This document shows positions 14,118-19,254 of a DNA stretch of 20,644 bases, in pieces. The position numbers were made by a program, and so were the translations under genes. Every line of letters begins with the position of its first letter. The stretch's first letter is position 1. The notes beneath the pieces were generated by a model that did no database searches, was not told the origin of the DNA, and worked only from the letters and a program-made list of their open reading frames with translations. The DNA is from a virus. The stretch lies in IMG/VR virus record IMGVR_UViG_3300015360_000234, positions 1-20,644 of that record; one strand, given 5' to 3'.

Positions 14118-15832
14118 AATATTTAATTTTACTCCTCTTATCTTTTCCAGCCTTCGCGACACTTAACAACGTCGACAAGGCAGAAATCTTTACTAAGAAC
14201 ATTATTAAAAACGGCGGCTTTGAGAATGGGAAAGCGGGATGGACGGCTAGTGGCGGTACTTTTACCACTGTTATTAGTGGGACTAATCTGCTCACCGGGG
14301 CCGTTTCGGCTACTTGGGACTCAGGCTCAGCATCTCAAACTCTAAGCTATGCCGCGATCACAATTCCAAAAGGTCTTTACGGCAAAAACGGAGTCGTGGC
14401 TTGTAAAATCCAAACACCGTCTGGCACTGCGACTCACTCGCTTTTGGTGACCGACGGGTCAGTGACCTTAGTGTCGGGAGCGGTTACGTCGTCCACTTTG
14501 CCAGCGTATGAGTTTAGGAACTTTATATTTCCCTCTAGTGGAACAGTGGTTTTAAGGTTTACGAGTGTCGCAGCAGATGAGCCGTTGATTGCAATTGATG
14601 ATTGCTTTTTAGGTGATGCTGCGGAAATTAATTTAACTTCAATTATCCCGCTAAATATTTTTAGTGCTCAGGTTTCAAGCGCCGACGCAGTGAGTGCGGA
14701 AAATACTGATTGGATAAGCGGAAACTGCACAAATGCCACAACTGGAAAAGCAACGTGTACATTCGTAACTGGGCACTTTACTGTTGCACCAAACTGCACA
14801 TGCACACAATTTCCCGGAGCCTCCGTCGCTGATAACACTTGCTCGATTGATACGTTAAGCTCGTCATCGGTCCTGCTGCAAACAAGTTCTAACGGAGCTC
14901 TGGCAGATCGGGCATTTGCTTTAAGCTGTCAGAAAGCCGGTATAGATGCGACGCAATCGGCATACCGCCCTGACGCTGTGACATTCCTCTGGGCAGGTAA
15001 GCATGGCAACGATTGCACATGGACTTCTGGCACAGCCACTCTCGCAGTTCCGAGTGGGGATGCAACATGTACGTTTTCCGATGATGTTAACGTCAACGCA
15101 GGCACTGTAGCGTCAACCTTTAATGGCGCACTTTCTCTAGCTCCCGGCATTACGTTCACTCCACCAACTGCCGGGGGCTATGAGATCTGTGTAACTGGGA
15201 ATCGTATGAGCGCCAACACTACGCCGGTTGGTCTTACTTGGGGCCTATACGTAGATTCAGTTCTCAAGAATGCTTCCGGCTATAACGTAGGAACCGGAGT
15301 TACGCACTCCAATACAATGTGCGTACCTATCGCGATTTCATCATCTGGATCTGCGAGTACAATTAGTCTAAGACTTGCAGCGAGTAGCGGGACTGCAAGT
15401 CTAAATGACGGGGCGGCCACGGCAGGGACTAGTGACATTCGGGCTCTTGTTTGGAGCATTAAAAAGCTCACTCAAAACATTCCCGCACCGCTTTTGGTTA
15501 ATTCTGTGACCAATACATCGAAGGGTGTAACTGGAATTGAGGCCGCAAACCTAAACTGTAGCGCCTCATCAGTAATCTTAAGTCAACGGGGCTCTTGGAT
15601 ATCGTCAATCGGAAATATCGCGACGGGAGCTTGCGTAGTTACAATTGCAGCAGGAACTTTTTCTGGAGCCCCCACTTGCAATTTGTCATCTACGGGCCTC
15701 GCAAATCCGAACGTGTTTTTGTCCGCTGGCGGGTCGCCGAGCGCCACGAGTTTAACAGTTGATTGCGATCTAGATGCGGGTGCGGACTGCACGACCTACG
15801 ACTTTAATGTGCTCTGCATGGGGCCGAAATAG
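14114..15832 (+). CDS. Secreted Cys-rich multi-domain adhesin-like protein with Sec signal peptide
   Basis: The 572-residue protein starts with GTG at 14114, inside the previous stop (GTGA). Residues 1-15 (MKYLILLLLSFPAFA) form a clear Sec signal peptide with an AxA cleavage site. Residues about 29-170, opening NIIKNGGFENGKAGWTASGG and closing IDDCFLGDA, look like a jelly-roll carbohydrate-binding module. Two related Cys modules follow at 200-272 and 495-568 (each begins WIS and ends in Cys, 73-74 residues). Between them (about 285-455) is a C1q/TNF-like strand pattern: FTPPTAGGYEICVTG and LTWGLYVDSVLKN. I count 18 Cys, unusual for a cytoplasmically assembled virion protein and suggestive of disulfides outside the cytoplasm. 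Position says tail fibre; the signal peptide says export. It may coat the host surface or be a fibre whose leader is kept. Function is inferred. Confidence 0.65.
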   Translation: MKYLILLLLSFPAFATLNNVDKAEIFTKNIIKNGGFENGKAGWTASGGTFTTVISGTNLLTGAVSATWDSGSASQTLSYAAITIPKGLYGKNGVVACKIQTPSGTATHSLLVTDGSVTLVSGAVTSSTLPAYEFRNFIFPSSGTVVLRFTSVAADEPLIAIDDCFLGDAAEINLTSIIPLNIFSAQVSSADAVSAENTDWISGNCTNATTGKATCTFVTGHFTVAPNCTCTQFPGASVADNTCSIDTLSSSSVLLQTSSNGALADRAFALSCQKAGIDATQSAYRPDAVTFLWAGKHGNDCTWTSGTATLAVPSGDATCTFSDDVNVNAGTVASTFNGALSLAPGITFTPPTAGGYEICVTGNRMSANTTPVGLTWGLYVDSVLKNASGYNVGTGVTHSNTMCVPIAISSSGSASTISLRLAASSGTASLNDGAATAGTSDIRALVWSIKKLTQNIPAPLLVNSVTNTSKGVTGIEAANLNCSASSVILSQRGSWISSIGNIATGACVVTIAAGTFSGAPTCNLSSTGLANPNVFLSAGGSPSATSLTVDCDLDAGADCTTYDFNVLCMGPK

Positions 15833-16038
15833 TGGAGGCCGAACTCCCCACTTCATTTTATACAGTCTTAGGTGTGCTCATATTTATGAGTGCGGGCTCT
15901 TTAATTAGTGGGATTGTGATGTTAGTTAAGGTCGCTTTATGGATTGGCGAATTCAAAGAAAAAATAAGCAGAGCGGAGCAAGACATAAACGCCGCTCATT
16001 CACAAATAAGAGAATTAAAAAACTGTAAGGAGAAATAA
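15832..16038 (+). CDS. Small membrane protein of the lysis block
   Basis: This 68-residue protein starts with GTG at 15832, overlapping the previous stop by one base (TAGTG). One strong membrane segment covers residues about 10-36 (FYTVLGVLIFMSAGSLISGIVMLVKVALWI). A charged helical tail follows (GEFKEKISRAEQDINAAHSQIRELKNCKEK), probably a short coiled-coil. This topology is common among small phage proteins next to holins, including antiholins and accessory lysis factors, but no family is recognised with certainty. It could also be an inner-membrane spanin of minimal length. The AAGGAGA ribosome site of the next gene lies in its last codons, and the stop is directly adjacent to the next ATG. 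The role in lysis is inferred from its neighbours. Confidence 0.6.
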   Translation: MEAELPTSFYTVLGVLIFMSAGSLISGIVMLVKVALWIGEFKEKISRAEQDINAAHSQIRELKNCKEK

Positions 16039-16221
16039 ATGGAGTCGAAAAAACCTTGGGCATCAAAGTCATTATGGCTTGCACTAATTAGCGCGGTCGC
16101 TGCTTTTTTTCCAAGTGTACAGCATTTCATGATTTTAAACCCAGAGGCTTATGCGATGGGAATTGGCGCTTTGTTCGCAGTCCTTCGTTTAGTTTCAAAA
16201 GATAAAATCGTAATTAAATGA
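16039..16221 (+). CDS. Holin-like protein
   Basis: This is a 60-residue protein with two predicted membrane segments (about 11-26, LWLALISAVAAFFPSV, and 37-52, AYAMGIGALFAVLRLV), basic residues at the N-terminus (ESKKPWASKS) and a basic C-terminus (SKDKIVIK). The opening 'KPW.SK..W', followed by a second segment ending 'R(L/V).(S/T)K', is a pattern seen in many small phage holins. A holin would open the inner membrane at a set time so that the NlpC/P60 enzyme downstream can reach the cell wall. AAGGAGA at 16027-16033 is ideally spaced before the ATG. The stop overlaps the next ATG by 4 bases. The call rests on topology, size, recognised pattern and lysis context. Confidence 0.7.
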   Translation: MESKKPWASKSLWLALISAVAAFFPSVQHFMILNPEAYAMGIGALFAVLRLVSKDKIVIK

Positions 16222-16460
16222 GTCCCGAATTTTATCTGGGCCTCACACTTGGTGCGGCGGTTACGTACCTAGTGAGAAACGTGATGATAGCCCTTGAGGG
16301 ACCAAAAGATGAACTACAAAAGAAACTTAACGAGTGTATGCTTCAGGCTATCCGCCGTGATGCTGAGCTTGTTGTTAATGATTACACCCACGAAGAGCTT
16401 GTGCGAGCCATCGGTGCCGGACTTAAATCTATCCCACCAAGAGACAACAAACCTCGGTGA
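16218..16460 (+). CDS. Spanin-like inner-membrane protein (candidate i-spanin)
   Basis: This 80-residue protein has an N-terminal membrane segment (residues about 5-27, FYLGLTLGAAVTYLVRNVMIAL) and a charged, helical remainder (EGPKDELQKKLNEC ... RRDAELVVNDYTHEELVRAIGAGL), ending in a Pro-containing basic tail. One N-terminal membrane anchor with a helical exported domain is the topology of Rz-type inner-membrane spanins, which join an outer-membrane lipoprotein to fuse the two membranes at lysis in Gram-negative hosts. The gene is entered through an ATGA overlap from the holin-like gene, and another membrane protein gene starts inside it in the +1 frame, as in many Rz/Rz1 pairs. It is shorter than lambda Rz (153 residues), so the call is tentative. 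Confidence 0.55.
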   Translation: MSPEFYLGLTLGAAVTYLVRNVMIALEGPKDELQKKLNECMLQAIRRDAELVVNDYTHEELVRAIGAGLKSIPPRDNKPR

Positions 16461-16629
16461 GTATATTCAAACTTGCGAAGTCGAGAAAAAAGTCTGTGCT
16501 GCGACAGCTAGACTTTTAACCGATTGCGAGTTTAGAAACGAGTGCCGTCCTAAATTAGTACCTATGATTTCAGCGGTATTTTTAGGCTTACTAACTGGCG
16601 TTGCGGCGGGGCTTTATCTTGGAAAGTGA
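16309..16629 (+). CDS. Overlapping membrane protein (candidate spanin partner or u-spanin)
   Basis: This 106-residue protein starts within the previous gene in another frame and overlaps it by 152 bases. I choose ATG 16309 because GAGGGA (16296-16301) is 7 bases upstream; the in-frame TTG at 16294 has no such site. The N-terminus has a signal-like hydrophobic stretch (RLSAVMLSLLLMITP) followed by KSLCEPS. The Cys at residue 32 is where a lipoprotein Cys would be, but the residues before it (K-S-L) do not fit a standard lipobox. A Cys-containing helical part (YIQTCEVEKKVC ... TDCEFRNEC) precedes a C-terminal membrane segment (about 83-105, VPMISAVFLGLLTGVAAGLYLG). An N-terminal export signal plus a C-terminal anchor is the layout of one-piece spanins such as T1 gp11. 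The role is inferred. Confidence 0.55.
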   Translation: MNYKRNLTSVCFRLSAVMLSLLLMITPTKSLCEPSVPDLNLSHQETTNLGEYIQTCEVEKKVCAATARLLTDCEFRNECRPKLVPMISAVFLGLLTGVAAGLYLGK

Positions 16630-16643
16630 GAGGCGGAATTAAA

Positions 16644-17069
16644 ATGGGAAACCTAATTGTCCGATATGCATTCTCTTTTGTTGGCCTTCCTTATCGCTGG
16701 GGCGGAGACGACAGCATAAATGGTTTTGATTGCTCTGGCCTGGCGCTAGAAATTCTTGCAGCCTTTGGCTTCAAACATCCAGACATGACAGCCTCGGGCC
16801 TTTATATCTGGTGCAAAACATCAAGTTTTAGAGAAGAAATTCGGCCCGGCTCACTCGTGTTTTTCGGTAAAGCTGGAAACATTTCCCACATAGGCATTGC
16901 CGTGAATTCGGATCTAATGGTTGAGGCTGGCGGAGGGAACTCATCAACTACGACCCTTGAGTCTGCGGTCAATCAGAACGCCTACGTCAGGCTTCGACCA
17001 ATAAAATCCAGACAAGACTTTGTGGGGGCTTTTTATCCGCCCTATCGCGTCTCTACAGTTGTGGTTTAA
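16644..17069 (+). CDS. NlpC/P60-type endolysin (cell wall peptidase)
   Basis: This 141-residue protein is a single NlpC/P60 domain, a papain-like cysteine peptidase that cuts peptide bonds in peptidoglycan (typically gamma-D-Glu to diamino acid). The sequence FVGLPYRWGGDD-INGFDCSGL carries the catalytic Cys30. The His is in GNISHIGIAV (His82). The third polar residue is probably in the following VEAGGGN strand. I place the start at ATG 16644, with GGCGGA 6-8 bases upstream, because homology begins soon after it; GTG 16626, overlapping the previous stop, would add six residues (MRGGIK). There is no signal peptide, so release needs the holin-like protein upstream. It closes the lysis block and the late operon. 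Being single-domain and small is usual for Gram-negative hosts. Confidence 0.8.
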   Translation: MGNLIVRYAFSFVGLPYRWGGDDSINGFDCSGLALEILAAFGFKHPDMTASGLYIWCKTSSFREEIRPGSLVFFGKAGNISHIGIAVNSDLMVEAGGGNSSTTTLESAVNQNAYVRLRPIKSRQDFVGAFYPPYRVSTVVV

Positions 17070-17101
17070 AAGAGCTTAAGGACTAAGTTTAACGACTTTA
17101 A

Positions 17102-17184
17102 ATTGTCTGTACATGGTTTAATAGAGCTGGCGGGGAAGAGATTGAATTTTTAGAGGCTCCATGGATGGGGCCCTCGTCATTATT
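17102..17184. repeat. Direct repeat, left copy (flanks hicAB cassette)
   Basis: Starting ATTGTCT and then CATGGTTTAATA, this copy matches 18411-18492: the 73-base core (17112-17184) agrees at 69 positions, in the same orientation. The core holds a small inverted repeat GGCTCCAT/ATGGGGCC (one G-T pair). It begins about 30 bases after the endolysin stop, and the hicB stop codon (17180-17182) lies inside it. No T-run follows the inverted repeat on either strand, so it is not a standard terminator. On the minus strand it holds a 20-codon frame (17118-17180). Confidence 0.85.
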
Positions 17185-17617
17185 CTTCTGATACAACAAT
17201 AAGATCTATCATCAACTCAGGAAAAACCTTTTTCAGTTTTGATAGAGTAGACAATTCTGGATTGCATGTCTTGGGTGACTCAAGCTTTTGATAAGCATAG
17301 GTGCTATTAAATCCAAGCTGCGTGGCTACCTTTGCCTGGGTAAGTCCTTTTTCAGAGCGCAAAAATCTGAGCATTACTGCAAGCGCTACTGATGGCCTAA
17401 CCTGTACTGCCAAAATTGGTTTTTTACCCGGATGCTCTTCTGGCAGAGGGAAGACTTTTTTAGACTCTTCCGGCTCAGACAAATAGAGGTTTAGTGCCTC
17501 CTCAGCGTTTTGCGCAAGCTCACCGAGCGTGTCACCTTGAGTAATGCACCCATCTAACTCTAAGCACTCTGCCCAAAATCCTTTGGTCTCTTTATGTATT
17601 CTAAAATGATAAACCAC
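17180..17617 (-). CDS. hicB: HicB antitoxin with C-terminal HTH domain
   Basis: This 145-residue antitoxin pairs with the HicA mRNA interferase. Residues about 1-48 (YHFRIHKETKGFWAECLELDGCITQGDTLGELAQNAEEALNLYL) are the HicB partial RNase H-like fold that covers the toxin. Residues about 80-135 hold an Xre-type helix-turn-helix (GLTQAKVATQLGFNSTYAYQKLES), giving DNA binding and autoregulation. The start is GTG, with AAGGAG 6 bases upstream that overlaps the end of hicA; only 3 bases separate the two genes. The pair runs opposite to the phage late genes. The stop codon is inside the left direct repeat, so the cassette edge coincides with the gene end. Such pairs stabilise mobile DNA or act in phage defence; which applies here cannot be told. 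Confidence 0.85.
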   Translation of the reverse strand: MVYHFRIHKETKGFWAECLELDGCITQGDTLGELAQNAEEALNLYLSEPEESKKVFPLPEEHPGKKPILAVQVRPSVALAVMLRFLRSEKGLTQAKVATQLGFNSTYAYQKLESPKTCNPELSTLSKLKKVFPELMIDLIVVSEE

Positions 17618-17620
17618 TTG

Positions 17621-17803
17621 TCACTCCTTCACTGCGAGTGTTTTTAAAAGCGCGTGTTCCAATCCTTTTTTTAGTTCCTTATGCATTGGTATCGTTTGTC
17701 TCTCAGTGCCTCTCCCCAAGATAACGTGTGAACCCTTTTGCCTAAGAACAGTCCAACCGTTCTTTATGTAAAGTTTCAGCATTTCGTTACCACTCATCGG
17801 CAT
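17621..17803 (-). CDS. hicA: HicA toxin (mRNA interferase)
   Basis: This 60-residue toxin has the small double-stranded-RNA-binding-like fold of HicA, which cleaves mRNA and stops translation until bound by HicB. The family core is visible: MSGNEMLKLYIKNGWTVLRQKGSH, with the catalytic His at residue 26, then VILGRGTERQTIPMHKELKKGLEHALLKTL. I start it at ATG 17803 because AGGAG lies about 7 bases upstream; an in-frame TTG at 17821 falls ahead of that site. The gene order hicA-hicB with almost no gap is the usual one. All family landmarks are present, so the toxin looks intact. It is transcribed from the palindrome-containing promoter just upstream. Confidence 0.85.
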   Translation of the reverse strand: MPMSGNEMLKLYIKNGWTVLRQKGSHVILGRGTERQTIPMHKELKKGLEHALLKTLAVKE

Positions 17804-17825
17804 CGCACTATCTCCTAACAAGTCT

Positions 17826-17855
17826 AGAATACCACCTTTAAGTGGTATTTGTAAA
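17826..17855 (-). promoter_or_regulatory. hicAB promoter with operator palindrome
   Basis: On the minus strand TTTACA (17850-17855) and TATTCT (17826-17831) are 18 bases apart, a plausible sigma70 promoter. The perfect palindrome AATACCAC (17828-17835) / GTGGTATT (17842-17849) with a 6-base spacer fills the space between the two boxes. HicB proteins with an HTH domain repress their own promoters, so this is the likely operator. The start would be about 17819, just before the hicA ribosome site. Confidence 0.7.
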
Positions 17856-17961
17856 GCACAAAGAGTACCCTAATAGCTGCGCCTATTTAGATGCTAAGCG
17901 TATTGAGTTGAGACTGGCATTTAAGGGGGGGGGCTATACATACAACATGCACAGGATTGCA

Positions 17962-18363
17962 CTAGTAACTCTGGCAGTTAACTTGATTCCCATTCCGCTG
18001 GCAGTTTGTATTGACGGGCCGGTTGACTGGAATCTGATAGGGCGCTGGCATAGGCTTAAACGAGTTGCCAAGTATCTTTAATAGGTTTTGTCTTCGTCTT
18101 TCGTTGTACTCTTGTTCTCTTACCTGAGATTCATTTTGGGCTCGCTCGAAATCCTCCTGCCCCTGCTTTAATTCCTCATCGTATCTTCTGGCCTCTTCAG
18201 CCCGGCGAGCAATCGTCTCTTTATCAATATAGAATGATTTTAACTTATAGTTTTTAAAGACGGCGTAATAGGGCTCAGCTCCGTCAAACCACAATACCTC
18301 TTCACCATTGAGAATCTCTCTCCTGTCAAACATGCGTCCTCTCATGAATTTCTTCATCGGCAT
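17962..18363 (-). CDS. Hypothetical 133-residue protein, coiled-coil with Cys-containing tail
   Basis: This gene lies on the same strand as hicAB and upstream of it, inside the direct repeats. I do not recognise the family. An N-terminal globular part (RREILNGEEVLWFDGAEPYYAVFKNYKLKSFYIDKE, residues about 14-50) is followed by a strongly charged helix, probably a coiled-coil (residues about 50-95, ARRAEEARRYDEELKQGQEDFERAQ). A Pro-rich linker (PMPAPYQIPVNRPV) and a short tail NTNCQRNGNQVNCQSY follow. Tails with paired 'NC...G..VNC' occur at the ends of exported proteins, yet there is no signal peptide here. Four in-frame ATGs are close together (18363, 18357, 18345, 18333); none has an ideal ribosome site, so the exact start is open. 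The N-terminus may have been lost when the cassette formed. Confidence 0.55.
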   Translation of the reverse strand: MPMKKFMRGRMFDRREILNGEEVLWFDGAEPYYAVFKNYKLKSFYIDKETIARRAEEARRYDEELKQGQEDFERAQNESQVREQEYNERRRQNLLKILGNSFKPMPAPYQIPVNRPVNTNCQRNGNQVNCQSY

Positions 18364-18410
18364 CCCAATCGTGGGCTCTAATGGCTTTTCAAGGACATGT
18401 TTATGATCCT

Positions 18411-18492
18411 ATTGTCTTCCATGGTTTAATAAAGGTGGCGGGGAAGAGATTGAATTTTTAAAGGCTCCATGGACGGGGCCCTCGTCATTATT
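18411..18492. repeat. Direct repeat, right copy (flanks hicAB cassette)
   Basis: This is the second copy of the repeat at 17102-17184 in the same orientation, 1.3 kb to the right. The four core differences from the left copy are in the AGAGCT/AAAGGT stretch (two), TAGAGG/TAAAGG and GGATGG/GGACGG. One change breaks the innermost pair of the small inverted repeat, leaving a 6-bp stem. The reading frame on the minus strand (18426-18488) is kept. Confidence 0.85.
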
Positions 18493-18620
18493 AATGTGTT
18501 TAAATTTCAATCGCCGTTTTTGTAGTTGACACCTTTTTGTTCTTCCCCCCTTTATTACAGAACTTCTTTCTTACTTCTTTTAGATATTAAACCCCCAATA
18601 CAAGTACAAATTAAGTAAGG
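18493..18620. other. AT-rich non-coding stretch left of the IS element
   Basis: About 130 bases without a gene. They are AT-rich and pyrimidine-rich on the + strand (TTCTTCCCCCCTTTATTAC; TTTCTTACTTCTTTTAGA). TTGACA at 18526-18531 is a good -35 box, but the best -10 (TTTATT, 18551) is 19 bases away, so I do not call a promoter. The left tip of the IS element should lie near the right side of this stretch; I cannot place the exact base. Confidence 0.5.
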
Positions 18621-18623
18621 GTA

Positions 18624-18806
18624 GACATCGCCTTGTGCGATGTCCCCAAGCGAAGCGCGGGAGTCCTCTCCCCTGACCTAGCCCAAAAGGGCCAAAAGAC
18701 GCAGGCCGCTTGTAGGGGGTGCCGGGGGAGACTTGGCGGAGCGCGAGGCGCGCGGACTCAAGTCATCGCTTCCCCCGGCGCGGAGACCCTTGCCTTAAGG
18801 CAGGGG
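18624..18806. other. GC-rich segment with a series of hairpins (IS left end or structured RNA)
   Basis: Five inverted repeats follow one another: GACATCGC/GCGATGTC (18624-18644); GGGAG/CTCCC (18659-18672); GCCC/GGGC (18681-18692); a nested structure with outer arms GCCGGGGGA (18721-18729) and TCCCCCGGC (18771-18779), inner arms GACTTG/CAAGTC and a GCGC/GCGC tip; and CCCTTGCC/GGCAGGGG with loop TTAA (18787-18806). The last two overlap the 3' end of tnpA. The first may be the left-end hairpin for TnpA. The rest exceeds what an IS end needs and could fold as RNA on either strand. Confidence 0.5.
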
Positions 18807-19218
18807 AGGAAGCGCGGTCCGGGGTTTTCTGGTTCTGAATATAGGCCTTTAGAACCTCAAGGGGCGCGCCGCCAACAGACCCCGCGAAATAAGAAGGAGA
18901 CCATAGCCCCCCCTTCCAATACTTGTCTGCTATGTCAGGTCGGCTCTGCCTTAATCGACGGCTAGAGACGCCCTTAAGGGAATTTACTAGGGCAGCAAGA
19001 GATATCTTTGGGGGATAAGTCACCAACAAGTGAACGTGATCCCTTTCGCCATTAAATTCTTTCAAGTCTGTCTCAAAATCCGCACAGACTATTCGAAATA
19101 TTTTTTGTAATTCTTCTATTGCGCCTAGGTCAAATACGTTTTTACGGTACTTGGGGACAAATACAAGGTGCGCATGAAGGTTAAATACAACATGCCTCCC
19201 TTTTCTTAATTCAGACAC
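18763..19218 (-). CDS. tnpA: IS200/IS605 transposase TnpA (Y1 HUH type)
   Basis: This 151-residue transposase cuts and rejoins single-stranded DNA at the element's hairpin ends. The opening RHVVFNLHAHLVFVPKYRKNVF is typical. The HUH metal motif is DHVHLL (His61, His63), and the nucleophile is Tyr126 in the C-terminal helix (AYIQNQ). FNGERDHVHLLVTYPP and SLKGVSSRRLR are family landmarks. The start is GTG with AGGA about 8 bases upstream. Everything needed for activity is visible. The last 16 residues (ASSPALRQGSPRRGKR) are Pro/Arg/Ser-rich, unlike a usual TnpA end, and are coded over the hairpin at 18787-18806 that resembles the right-end hairpin, so the natural 3' end may have been replaced or extended. 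It probably acts as a dimer, as known for this family. Confidence 0.85.
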   Translation of the reverse strand: MSELRKGRHVVFNLHAHLVFVPKYRKNVFDLGAIEELQKIFRIVCADFETDLKEFNGERDHVHLLVTYPPKISLAALVNSLKGVSSRRLRQSRPDIADKYWKGGLWSPSYFAGSVGGAPLEVLKAYIQNQKTPDRASSPALRQGSPRRGKR

Positions 19219-19254
19219 TTGAAATCCTATCTAAGACCAAGTATAATTGGTCTG
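19219..19254 (+). promoter_or_regulatory. tnpB promoter with central palindrome
   Basis: TTGAAA (19219-19224), a 17-base spacer and a perfect TATAAT (19242-19247) form a near-consensus sigma70 promoter facing tnpB. The predicted start, about 7 bases after the -10, is the GTG of tnpB itself. A perfect palindrome AGACCAA (19234-19240) / TTGGTCT (19247-19253) is centred on the -10 box. The minus strand of the same bases reads TATACT, a possible -10 for tnpA, so the site may control both genes. Confidence 0.65.

Noticed and set aside
17154-17184. Small inverted repeat GGCTCCAT/ATGGGGCC in the direct repeats as a terminator
   Set aside because: No T-run follows on either strand, and the right copy weakens the stem.
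17102-18492. CRISPR array from repeated sequence
   Set aside because: There are only two long copies 1.3 kb apart with genes between; no regular short spacers.
18526-18556. TTGACA-N19-TTTATT as a promoter
   Set aside because: The spacer is too long and the -10 weak, and no gene follows on the + strand before the IS.
18633-18965. Plus-strand 110-codon frame across the 3' end of tnpA
   Set aside because: It is antisense to tnpA and the hairpin segment; the product is low-complexity Arg/Gly/Ala without a recognisable pattern.
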